NCBI GenBank assembly: GCA_017443765.1 | Contig: JAFSYB010000067.1 | Coordinates: forward strand, 1-64,000 | Reading direction: 5' to 3' | DNA from: Muribaculaceae bacterium | GTDB lineage: Bacteria > Bacteroidota > Bacteroidia > Bacteroidales > Muribaculaceae | DNA: 64,000 nucleotides | Shown here: in pieces, positions 55,079-63,331 of the stretch | Numbering within the stretch: the stretch's first letter is position 1 | How the letters are laid out: each line of letters opens with the position of its first letter | Position numbers and translations under genes: made by a program | Notes under the pieces: model-generated | The model's database searches: none | Seen by the model: only the letters and a program-made list of their open reading frames with translations | Told to the model about the DNA's origin: nothing

Positions 55079-58000
55079 TTAGCGCACAATCACCTTGCGC
55101 TGGGTGTTCGCGTTGCCGTGGTATTTAACGCTCACGACGTAAACGCCCGGAGCCAGCCCGCGAGCAATCGCGTTGCGCCCGGGCTTGAGCGTTGATGCCT
55201 GGTCGGCGGCGACAAGGCGGCCGTCGATGGTGACAACGGCCCACTGCACGTTGTCGAGTTGTTCCTCGGCAGTCAGGTAAATCGCGCCATCGTTGGCGGT
55301 GATGCTGATGGCCTTTTGTGCCAAGTCGTCCACGCCTGTTCTGTTGGGTGCCCCGATGGTGAGTGCTATCGGTTGTGCGTCGGCATCGCTCAGCGCGGCA
55401 TAGCGTACCGCGGGTGCTGCGCCGGTGGCGTTGGCGATGGCCGTCACCCCGGCGGGCAGCGTGACGCCGGTGAGCGAGTAGGCCACGGCGTGCGGGCCGT
55501 TGCCGCTCAACGTCATGCCGTTGGGTAACCAGGTGGCTGCTCCATCAAGCAGGATGTCGAAGGCACTGACTGCCGTGTTGCTCGACAGGTAAAGCACGCC
55601 ATCGCGCCAGTACAGGTGGGCCGCAGGCTGCGCCTCGTCCTCGGCGATTGCCGGTGCGCGGTGTGCGCCTGGGCTTCCGGTGGCCGGCACAACGCGTGCG
55701 CTGCGGCGTGGTGCGCTTGCACCCGTGTTGTCGGCGGCAAGCAGCAGGTTCACCTCGCCCACCACGTCCTGCACGTTCAGGCGGTCGTCGGCAATCACAT
55801 TGGCGGCTGTCCAGTTGAAGCGGTAGGGGTAGTTGCCGAATATCTTGTTGATGATTGCCTGCAGGTCGTTGACGTTCACCGCGCCGCTGAAGTCGGCATC
55901 GCCCGGGGCAAACGACAGCGTGGTGAAGCAGTTGCCGCGCAGTTCGTCGTTGCTGAAGCTGTCATCGCCGTTTCGGGTGGTCTTATATACCTTGATTTTG
56001 ATTTTATCGCCGCTTTGGCCTCTGTACTCCGTGGTGTAGCCGTCGCGGTAGGCCGGAATCAACTCATTGTCGTACACGGCTACCGAGGCCAGATAGGTGT
56101 CGCTCATGCTGTGGAAATCCAGTATCACATTGCAGTCAAACGCTTGCGACTGCGTGTTGTAGCGATAGATAGAGGGCAGCATGGTGAGCAGGCCAAGCAA
56201 ATTGTCTGTCGAGATTTCGCTGAGGTCAATATTGGGAACCGGCTCCTCGACGGTCTGCGGGAACAGGTTCAGCGAGGTGATAGTTGCTGGCAGCGGCGGG
56301 TAGATGGCACTCAGGTTGTTGCCGCTCACGTCCAGCGTGGTGAGGCTGTTCATGGGGGCGACGAATGTGCCAATGTTGCCGCGCAGGCTGTTGTCGGCCA
56401 TGTTGAGCGAGGTCAATGCCGCGAGCGTGACGCCGCTGGCGGGCAGCTCACCGCTCAAGCCGTTGTCCTTCAGGTTGAGCTCGGTGATGCGTCCCTTGCT
56501 GATGGTGGCAAGGCCCTTGTCCTTTAACTGACGGGCTTGTTTCACATCGCTCACATCGATGGTTTTCTTCCAGTTGGCGCCATTGGTGGCGTTATACAGC
56601 GCAACCATGCAGGCCCAGTCGTCGGTGTTCAGGGCATAGATGGTGAACGTGGCTGCGTTCTCAAGGCTCTGGCTCAGGTAATATTCCCCCTCGGCAATCG
56701 CGACGTTCACCACATACTCGCCCGGCTCGACGGGTGCGGTGGTTTGCGCAACGCCGTCTTTCACATAGGTGACAGTGGCCGTTCCCATGCCAGTTATTGC
56801 GTTGGTCCGCAGCGTGGCGGGGTGTGCCTTGCCGTCGTAGAGGATGTCGGTGTCTTCGACTTGCACAATCGCCACATTGTCGGGGATAGGAGCTTTGTTA
56901 ATCGTGAATGTGGTGGTCAGTGTGCCCGTGAACTGCCCCTTGCCTGTAGCGGTAATGGTTGCGATGCCGGGCTTGACGTTGTTTGAATAATTGAGGTAGT
57001 AGTCAGTCGCCTCCGACAACACGCCGAATGTGTTGTCCACCACGCGCACTGCCGGACGATGCTCCTTGCCGTTGTAAACCACAGTGGCATCCTCGGGGTT
57101 CACCAGCTCTACTGTACCAGCCAGTTCGTGGAATTCGGGATTTTCATCGACAAATTTCACTTTGGTAAACGTGACGCGGGAGTCAGGGCTGCCGATTTCG
57201 TACGACTCATTGTTTGAGCAGGTATATTTCATATACACCTTGAAGTCGCGCTCGCCAGGCTCAAAGTCGGCATCGGCGGTGACGTTGAGCGTGTAAATGT
57301 GACAAGGGTTGGCCGTGACAGGGGTCTTTGTAAAGTTTGTACCTATAACATCATGAAATGGCCACCAGTCTTCCCGATCCAAATTGTCTGTGAACCTCAC
57401 CACGGGCGATCCGTTCTTCATAGGGATGTCATCGCCACCATAGCCATACAACCCGTCCGCATCGGCAATGGGGCGCAATCCCTTGGGGAAAGTGAGGTTG
57501 AACTGGATGTTGGTGAAGTCACCACCCTCGGGCATTGTCAGCGTGAGCGGCAGCTCAATCACTTTTCCAATATCGGCGCGGGTCAGGGTCAGCTCTGGAG
57601 CCGAGATGGTGGGTGCAGACAAGTCGGTTGTAGCCCAGCCGGTCACAGAGAGGTTTTTGTTGGCATCAATGGTGAAAGTGAGGTCGCCACCGCCCACAAT
57701 CTTGAAGTTCACGCCAGGGTTGCTCAAGGGGATATTGGTGCACCACTCGCTGTGGATGTCGTAGGTCGAACCATCGGCATCGCCGCCGTACCACACCTCG
57801 TCCTCGATGAACTTAAACTCAGCCCCGTCGCTGATTCCGTTGACAGTAATGGTATAGGTGCCGTTGTTCTCGGTCATTTCCAGCTTGCCTTCGGCCCAGT
57901 TGGTGAACGTGCCGGCAATATACATTTTCGGTGCAGCTACCGGATCGGGCCAAAACTTCTTCCAGTTGGGGTCGGACTTATAAGTGGCCAATTCCTCTTC

Positions 58001-59461
58001 GGGTACGTTGATGCCGCCACTCTCGCGAACGCGTGTGTACACGGCATCATCGAACACCACGTCTTTCACGGCGTCGTAGCCACATTGCACTGTTATGCTG
58101 GTAAGCGTGGTGTTCCCCTCAAACGCATCGGCGGCAATATGGGTGATCGACGCCGGCAAGGTGAGGGTGGTGAGGGCGGTGTTCTTGAACGCTGCGGTGT
58201 CAATCACCTCCACATTGCCCAAGTTGACCTGCGTGTAGTTGGTGCAGTTCATCATGGCGTAGGCGCCGATGGTCTTGATGGCACTGTTGATGGTCACCTG
58301 ATAAGCAGGAATCCAACCCGAGCTGGTGCCAAGGGGGTAACTTTTGGGGAACATCACGTATTTTGTCCCTCTTTCGGCAGCCAGATACATAGAGCCTGAA
58401 GCTGTGCTTGACACGGCATCGCTGCTCACTTGAGAGAATCCATTCTCGGCATCGCCGCTGGTAATCAGCACCGAGCCTTGCAACTCGTTGTCAAGGAAAG
58501 CCTTGCTCGACACGTAGCGCAACTCATCGCCATAGAAGCGGATGCTGCCGCGTGATTCGCTTGAACCACTTTTCACACCCTTGAAAGCGTAGTCGCTGAC
58601 GTAGCGGATGTGACGGGGGAAGTTGGTGTTTCCGTTAGTGGGGAACTGTGCATTCTCAAACGCATGCTCGCCCACACCCACAATGGTGTAGTCAATACCG
58701 TTATTGGAAACGACATCGATGTTTGAAAACGCACTTGTAGACGAGATTGTGTAGGCGGTGCCGTCGTGCTTGGGAGCGAACTCCACCTCGTTGACACTGC
58801 CCTGGGAAACGATATTATAATAGAATGTGCCATCGGTGATGATGCCACCCGGTGGCGTGTCGGAATCAACAAACTTCACTTTGGTAAGCGTGACACAAGC
58901 ATCATAGCTGCCGATTTCGTAACTCTCATCGTTGTAGTTGGTATATTTCACATACACTTTGAAGTTGCGCTCGCCTGGTTCGAAGTCTGCATCGGCCGTC
59001 ACATTGAGTGTGTACACGTGGCAAGGGGTGACAGTGACAGGGGTTTTTGTCATGTTGGCTCCTAAAATTCTGTAGTTGGGCCAATTTTCGGGGTCATCCA
59101 AATTGTCGGTAAACATTACCACGGGTACTGGTGGGCGGCGTCCGCTGGTAGGGATGTCATTGCCGCCATAGCCATACAACCCATCCTCATCGGCAATGGG
59201 GCGCAATCCCTTGGGGAAAATGAGGTCGAACTGAATGTTGGTGAAATCGTGACCCTCGGGCATGGTGAGTGTGAGCGGCAGCTCGATCACTTTTCCAATA
59301 TCGGCGCGGGTCAGAGTCAGCTCGGGAGCCGAGATGGTGGGCAGCGTTTGCCCTGCTTGGTTCGCGGCACGTGCGTTGCCGCCCGCGAGCTCGGAAGCCG
59401 CAGCCGCGAAGCCGCACATCAGTGCGAGCATCGTCGGGATTAGGAGTTTTTGCTTTCTCAT
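55079..59461 (-). CDS. Secreted multidomain protein (1460 aa): shared modules, BspA-type LRR, MBG, dockerin, sorting domain
   Basis: A signal peptide (MRKQKLLIPTMLALMCGFAA) is followed by a first copy of the shared 150-residue module (about 45-205), a BspA-like LRR_5 region (about 240-490: IGAYAMMNCTNYTQVNLGNV, THIAADAFEGNTTLTSITVQ), a starch-binding/SusE-like beta domain (MYIAGTFTNWAEGKLEMTEN, about 515-605), a second shared module (about 620-780), MBG-type Ig-like domains (VVYNGKEHRPAVRV; ILYDGKAHPATLRT), a leucine-rich-repeat stretch (LNLKDNGLSGELP), dockerin-like loops (GDADFSGAVNVNDLQAIINK) and a C-terminal sorting-type domain (GLAPGVYVVSVKYHG). It probably binds host or dietary ligands at the surface. 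A -7 box lies 36 bp upstream; the 2723-aa gene follows after 32 bp. Confidence 0.88.
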   Translation of the reverse strand: MRKQKLLIPTMLALMCGFAAAASELAGGNARAANQAGQTLPTISAPELTLTRADIGKVIELPLTLTMPEGHDFTNIQFDLIFPKGLRPIADEDGLYGYGGNDIPTSGRRPPVPVVMFTDNLDDPENWPNYRILGANMTKTPVTVTPCHVYTLNVTADADFEPGERNFKVYVKYTNYNDESYEIGSYDACVTLTKVKFVDSDTPPGGIITDGTFYYNIVSQGSVNEVEFAPKHDGTAYTISSTSAFSNIDVVSNNGIDYTIVGVGEHAFENAQFPTNGNTNFPRHIRYVSDYAFKGVKSGSSESRGSIRFYGDELRYVSSKAFLDNELQGSVLITSGDAENGFSQVSSDAVSSTASGSMYLAAERGTKYVMFPKSYPLGTSSGWIPAYQVTINSAIKTIGAYAMMNCTNYTQVNLGNVEVIDTAAFKNTALTTLTLPASITHIAADAFEGNTTLTSITVQCGYDAVKDVVFDDAVYTRVRESGGINVPEEELATYKSDPNWKKFWPDPVAAPKMYIAGTFTNWAEGKLEMTENNGTYTITVNGISDGAEFKFIEDEVWYGGDADGSTYDIHSEWCTNIPLSNPGVNFKIVGGGDLTFTIDANKNLSVTGWATTDLSAPTISAPELTLTRADIGKVIELPLTLTMPEGGDFTNIQFNLTFPKGLRPIADADGLYGYGGDDIPMKNGSPVVRFTDNLDREDWWPFHDVIGTNFTKTPVTANPCHIYTLNVTADADFEPGERDFKVYMKYTCSNNESYEIGSPDSRVTFTKVKFVDENPEFHELAGTVELVNPEDATVVYNGKEHRPAVRVVDNTFGVLSEATDYYLNYSNNVKPGIATITATGKGQFTGTLTTTFTINKAPIPDNVAIVQVEDTDILYDGKAHPATLRTNAITGMGTATVTYVKDGVAQTTAPVEPGEYVVNVAIAEGEYYLSQSLENAATFTIYALNTDDWACMVALYNATNGANWKKTIDVSDVKQARQLKDKGLATISKGRITELNLKDNGLSGELPASGVTLAALTSLNMADNSLRGNIGTFVAPMNSLTTLDVSGNNLSAIYPPLPATITSLNLFPQTVEEPVPNIDLSEISTDNLLGLLTMLPSIYRYNTQSQAFDCNVILDFHSMSDTYLASVAVYDNELIPAYRDGYTTEYRGQSGDKIKIKVYKTTRNGDDSFSNDELRGNCFTTLSFAPGDADFSGAVNVNDLQAIINKIFGNYPYRFNWTAANVIADDRLNVQDVVGEVNLLLAADNTGASAPRRSARVVPATGSPGAHRAPAIAEDEAQPAAHLYWRDGVLYLSSNTAVSAFDILLDGAATWLPNGMTLSGNGPHAVAYSLTGVTLPAGVTAIANATGAAPAVRYAALSDADAQPIALTIGAPNRTGVDDLAQKAISITANDGAIYLTAEEQLDNVQWAVVTIDGRLVAADQASTLKPGRNAIARGLAPGVYVVSVKYHGNANTQRKVIVR

Positions 59462-59496
59462 TGTTTTTATATTAATGTGAATATAATGTAAATATA

Positions 59497-59504
59497 CAAA
59501 AATA
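59497..59504 (-). promoter_or_regulatory. Bacteroidota -7 box for the 1460/2723-aa operon
   Basis: CAAAAATA on plus is TATTTTTG on minus. The leader is about 30 nt. No clear -33 element. Confidence 0.6.
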
Positions 59505-59799
59505 ACGTGGAGCCAGTCCTGATACTCGGTTCCACAATCTAAAGGCTTTCACATTGCCCAATCCGTCGGAACGAGCAACGCTGAAAGCCCCACGCCGTTG
59601 TATATTCGCACTCACCCTCGCGCACTTCATATAAAAATAGGTGCGCGCACGAGAAAAACGTGTGCAAAAACATCCCAAGGGGCGTTCCGGTTGCTTTGAC
59701 TTTTTGACGGATTATTCAAGAAGTTGCGAAGTTCTCAGATTGTCAAAACCCAAAGTGTCGCAGAAAACGCCATTCCACAATGTGTAGTTTCCCACCCCT

Positions 59800-59882
59800 A
59801 CCATGCCGCTTGCGCGGCATACCGACGTGGGCTTGTGACCTGTCACCCCTGCCGCAGCTCTCTTGCCAACGGGCGGGTGACA
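59800..59882. repeat. Stem-loop cluster in the 59.5-60.7 kb spacer
   Basis: ATGCCGC/GCGGCAT (59803-59820) nested in CCCAC/GTGGG, and TGTCACCC/GGGTGACA with outer limits near 59841 and 59882. Together with the hairpins at 60200-60320, they resemble REP-like intergenic elements. Confidence 0.5.
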
Positions 59883-60084
59883 AATCACGCTGCAAATTTA
59901 GTGTTTATTTCCGAAATATCAAAATTTTTCAGCAAAAATATTGGGACACCTGCAAAACCGTGTGTTTCTATGTCAGCTCGGTAATGTGATAGACGGGAAA
60001 GACTTCGAAGAGGCATCCGGTGAGGGAAAAGCGCGCCAATGGAGGCTCCTCGGAGTGGAATACCTTGCAGATCCAGGATTATGA

Positions 60085-60092
60085 GTACTTTT
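60085..60092 (+). promoter_or_regulatory. Bacteroidota -7 box (TACTTTTG) ahead of the 60098 ORF
   Basis: Matches TAnnTTTG, with TTG at 60065-60067. The ATG at 60098 would be almost at the transcription start. Confidence 0.5.
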
Positions 60093-60097
60093 GCGGC

Positions 60098-60379
60098 ATG
60101 AGTTTGACGGCATTATACTTTCATCTTGCCATCCGCACCAAGAACGGCGACATGACCATACTGGAAGCGGCCAAGAGTGACTTAGAAGCCTGCGTGGCAG
60201 CGTGGTGTTCCTCGCCGAGGAACACCGCCGCACCCTGTCAGCATCCCCACCATTCAGTCGCTGCGCTCCTGTCATGGTGGGGTTTTCACAGTGGTTATCG
60301 CCTGTCGGCGATCGGTCAGGCCGCTCAAGATTACGGCCACGGACTGTGCCGATGTCCCCTTATCGTAATTCAAGACTAA
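60098..60379 (+). pseudogene. Possible remnant of a REP-associated (IS200-like) transposase
   Basis: The frame begins MSLTALYFHLAIRTKNGDMT, which recalls the MSxxxLxYHIVFRTK start of Y1/REP-associated transposases in Bacteroidales. The HxH and catalytic tyrosine regions are missing. After about 40 codons the sequence becomes a series of hairpins (GGTGTTCCTC/GAGGAACACC near 60204-60226; CCCCACCA/TGGTGGGG at about 60244-60280). I read it as a truncated, dead gene with REP-like repeats. The match is by eye only. Confidence 0.35.
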
Positions 60380-60699
60380 AAGGACGTATGAACATAATCT
60401 TGGGGTTCACGCTTTTGCGCCTCATGTTGTGTTGTCTGAATGGGCCAGCCTCGGTGTTGGCGGGGCATTTTGGGGTGGGGCACTGCCTTGACGATTTTCA
60501 AACCTAAAATTTTGCTAAAAAAATCGGCAAAAATTGCTGAATGATAGCGCATAATTGAAAAATAATTCCGAAATTTGCAGCGCTTTTTGCGAAAAAGTTT
60601 GCCCTATGGGCGTGTTCAGACGTTTCAGGCCCTCGCCGAGGGTCGAGATGTGTGGCACTGAAAGCACATTTTATCAAGTAAAATAAACATTTTAAAACA
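60380..60699. other. Spacer upstream of the HU gene
   Basis: No supported gene. GAAATTTG at 60570-60577 is one mismatch from a -7 box and may serve the HU gene. Confidence 0.4.
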
Positions 60700-60978
60700 A
60701 TGACAAAAGCAGACATCGTTAACGAGATTTCGAAGCAGACCGGCATCGACAAGGTGTCAGTTCTGGTGACCGTAGAGAAATTCATGGAGTCGGTAAAAGA
60801 CGCTTTGGCTGAAGGCGAGAATGTGTATCTTCGCGGATTCGGCAGCTTCATCGTCAAGACCCGCTCGCAGAAGACGGCCCGTAACATCTCCAAGAATGAG
60901 ACCATCATCATCCCCGAGCACAATATTCCCGCCTTCAAACCCGCGAAGGCCTTCATGGAGATGGTGAAGAAAGACTGA
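60700..60978 (+). CDS. HU-family DNA-binding protein
   Basis: A 92-residue HU/IHF-type nucleoid protein, which bends and compacts DNA as a dimer. The N-terminal helices (MTKADIVNEISKQTGIDKVS), the GFGSFIVKTRSQKTARNIS beta-arm start and the IPAFKPAKAFMEMVKK end are all typical. The start is fixed by the conserved MTKADIV. The mS38-like protein gene follows after 60 bp on the same strand. Confidence 0.97.
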   Translation: MTKADIVNEISKQTGIDKVSVLVTVEKFMESVKDALAEGENVYLRGFGSFIVKTRSQKTARNISKNETIIIPEHNIPAFKPAKAFMEMVKKD

Positions 60979-61038
60979 CTAAACAGCTGTTTCAGCAAAG
61001 GATAACCATTTATTATTAACATTTAAATTACGTGTAAT

Positions 61039-61131
61039 ATGCCAAGTGGAAAAAAACGTAAAGGTCACAAGATGGCCACTCACAAGCGCAAAAAAAGGCT
61101 GAGAAAGAATCGTCACAAAAACAAGAAGTAA
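61039..61131 (+). CDS. AURKAIP1/COX24-domain (mS38-like) small basic protein
   Basis: A 30-codon gene: MPSGKKRKGHKMATHKRKKR followed by LRKNRHKNKK. More than half of the residues are Lys or Arg. It matches the short, highly basic AURKAIP1/COX24-type proteins conserved in Bacteroidota and related to mitochondrial ribosomal protein mS38, so it is probably a small-subunit ribosome component near the decoding region. It is too short for many gene finders. It lies between HU and RNase G genes. Confidence 0.85.
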   Translation: MPSGKKRKGHKMATHKRKKRLRKNRHKNKK

Positions 61132-61594
61132 TCGACAGGTGCGTGCTGTGAATTGCAAAAGCAGCAATGAGTGGTTTTCACAAGTCAGGCCGCACTCAAC
61201 AAAGCAAACAGGTGTTCACTGTGTAAGGTTGCACTGATTTTAGGCGGGACATGGCCTGTGGCTGCCCGTTAAGGCCGCAAATGAAGGGCTCGCTATTAGC
61301 CAGCGGTCTATGAGACACAACCAGCTCACCTTTAGCCTCAAAATAATTGCGCAGACTGAGCGCAATGATGTTTGCCGATTACCGAAGTGCCTGATTACTG
61401 CTCGAGCAATTAAAGATACCGCCTTGACGATTATGTCATACTGAGGACAAACTCATCTGACGTAGCCGCGCTGCCCATTTGAGTTTGTTCTTATGTTTTT
61501 ATGTTCGCACAGCTGGTGCGTGCCTGCGTTGCACTGTTGCACCGGCAGTGACGATTGATTGAATGAACCTTTTTACAACAACCAACCTTCTGCG
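61132..61594 (+). other. 463-nt structured spacer upstream of RNase G
   Basis: No ORF is supported. Several stem-loops are visible: ATTGCGC/GCGCAAT (61346-61352 and 61360-61366), ACAAACTCA/TGAGTTTGT (61447-61455 and 61480-61488, trailed by TTCTTATGTTTTTATG), and a distant pairing AGGCGG/CCGCCT (61242-61247 with 61419-61424) that would enclose 183 nt. It is either a long, folded 5' leader of the RNase gene or an independent small RNA with a terminator at about 61490. Confidence 0.5.
61242..61424 (+). ncRNA. Candidate structured RNA (about 183 nt)
   Basis: The ends can pair (AGGCGG with CCGCCT), and a strong internal hairpin sits at 61346-61366. The length is like that of 6S RNA. No tmRNA, RNase P or SRP RNA signature is seen. 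The imperfect box TAAGGTTG at about 61224-61231 would place a promoter just upstream. Low confidence. Confidence 0.25.
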
Positions 61595-63241
61595 ATGAGA
61601 AGTGATTTAGTAGTTGACGTTACGCCTACCACCATCAACACCGCCCTGATTGAGGACGGCCGGTTGGTGTCGCTGCAGCGTGAGTCGCGCGACGCCTCTT
61701 ACGCTGTGGGAAACCTTTATCTGGCCAAGGTGAAGAAGCTCATGCCCGGACTGAATGCCGCGTTTGTCAACGTTGGTTACGGCAAGGACGCTTTTCTTCA
61801 CTATTTGGATTTAGGCACTCAGTTCGACTCCTACGCCTATTTCATCAAGTCGGTTCGTGAAAACAAGGGAAAGCCACCGCTTTCCATCTCCAAGCTCAAG
61901 CTACAGCCCGAAATCAGCAAGCACGGCTCCATTGCCGACGTGCTCACACAGGGACAGGAACTGATGGTGCAGGTTGCCAAAGAGCCCATCTCGACCAAGG
62001 GCCCGAGGCTGACCACCGAAATCAGTTTCACCGGCCGTTTTCTTGTCCTCACCCCGTTTAGCGACAAAATCTCGATTTCTCAAAAAATCAAAGACCAAAC
62101 CGAGAAGCGACGCTTGCGCAGCCTCATCGAGAGCATCAAGCCCAAGAACTTCGGGGTGATTATACGCACCTCGGCCGAGAACAAGCGGGCCGCCGAACTC
62201 AACACCGAGCTCAAAGTGCTGCTCAAGAGTTGGGAAGATGCCATTGCCAAGCTACAGTACAGTTCACCGCCCGACCTCCTGTACGAGGAGGAAAGCCGCG
62301 CTGTGGGTGAAATTCGCGACATCTTTAACCCCGACTTTGAGAGCATCAATGTGAATGATGCCGGTGTCTACGAGCAAATACACAACTATGTGAGCCTCAT
62401 TGCCCCTGACCGGAGCGACATCGTGCAGCTTTACACCGGCGACGCGCCCATCTTCGACAAGTTCGGCATCACTCGGCAAATCAAGACCTCGTTCGGCAAA
62501 ACCGTCTCGTTCCGTTCGGGTGCCTACATCATCATCGAGAGCACCGAAGCCCTGCACGTGATTGACGTCAATTCGGGCAACCGCTCCAAGGCATCGACCG
62601 ACCAGGAGAGCAACGCGCTCAACGTGAACCTGCTCGCCGCCGAGGAGATTGCGCGCCAGTTCCGCCTGCGCGACATGGGAGGCATCATTGTCATCGACTT
62701 TATCGACATGGCAAAGGCCGAGCACCGGCAGGAGTTGTATCAACGCATGAAAGAGCTGATGTCGAAAGACCGCGCCCGGCACAACATTCTGCCCCTGAGC
62801 AAGTTCGGACTTATGCAAATCACCCGGCAGCGGGTGCGGCCCGCGCTCGACATCACCACCGAGGAAACTTGCCCGTCGTGTGGCGGAAAGGGCATTGTGC
62901 AGCCATCGCTGCTCTTTACCGACAAGCTTAAAGACAAAATTGACTATCTGGTCAACTCGCTCAAAGTGCGCGACTTCATCATGTATGTGCACCCCTTTGT
63001 CGATGCCTATCTGAAGAAAGGCCTCATCAGCGAGTACTTCAACTGGCGTCGTGAGTTCGGACGCAAGTTCCGCATCAAACCCGACCAAGCCCTCAACTAT
63101 CTTGAGTACCGTGTGATTGACAAGGAGCGCAACGAAATTGACCTCAAGGAGGAGAAAGACACCAGCAGTAGCTCGGCAAGCAAAAAGGAGCACCGATCAC
63201 GAAACCGACATAAAGAGAAAGAAAAAGACGACGAGAGTTAA
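61595..63241 (+). CDS. rng: Ribonuclease E/G family protein (RNase G)
   Basis: A 548-residue single-strand-specific endoribonuclease for rRNA maturation and mRNA decay. The start is the ATG at 61595 (MRSDLVVDVTPTTINTALIE), which matches the family N-terminus; the TTG at 61559 would add twelve unrelated residues. The S1-like RNA-binding region (VGNLYLAKVKKLMPGLNAAFVNVGYGKDAFLHYLDLG), DNase-I-like catalytic residues in HVIDVNSGNRSK and GGIIVIDFIDM, and the zinc-link CPSCGGKG are present. A Ser/Lys/Arg-rich tail ends the protein. The 463-nt spacer upstream may be a regulatory leader. Confidence 0.96.
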   Translation: MRSDLVVDVTPTTINTALIEDGRLVSLQRESRDASYAVGNLYLAKVKKLMPGLNAAFVNVGYGKDAFLHYLDLGTQFDSYAYFIKSVRENKGKPPLSISKLKLQPEISKHGSIADVLTQGQELMVQVAKEPISTKGPRLTTEISFTGRFLVLTPFSDKISISQKIKDQTEKRRLRSLIESIKPKNFGVIIRTSAENKRAAELNTELKVLLKSWEDAIAKLQYSSPPDLLYEEESRAVGEIRDIFNPDFESINVNDAGVYEQIHNYVSLIAPDRSDIVQLYTGDAPIFDKFGITRQIKTSFGKTVSFRSGAYIIIESTEALHVIDVNSGNRSKASTDQESNALNVNLLAAEEIARQFRLRDMGGIIVIDFIDMAKAEHRQELYQRMKELMSKDRARHNILPLSKFGLMQITRQRVRPALDITTEETCPSCGGKGIVQPSLLFTDKLKDKIDYLVNSLKVRDFIMYVHPFVDAYLKKGLISEYFNWRREFGRKFRIKPDQALNYLEYRVIDKERNEIDLKEEKDTSSSSASKKEHRSRNRHKEKEKDDES

Positions 63242-63280
63242 TTACGCGTAAACGGGTAGTTATCGAACTGCATCGTTAGT

Positions 63281-63309
63281 GCGGGGCCGGTGGTTGTCAC
63301 CGGCCCCGC
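63281..63309. terminator. Bidirectional terminator stem-loop
   Basis: Perfect 12-bp arms (GCGGGGCCGGTG at 63281-63292; CACCGGCCCCGC at 63298-63309) with loop GTTGT, between the convergent RNase G and ApbE genes. Confidence 0.88.
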
Positions 63310-63331
63310 TTGCGTTTGTCGGTTTCTGGGG

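Noticed and set aside
61132-61594. tmRNA or RNase P RNA
   Set aside because: I see no tag-peptide reading frame, no 3' ACCA-type tRNA-like end and no GAGGAAAGTCC-type RNase P core.
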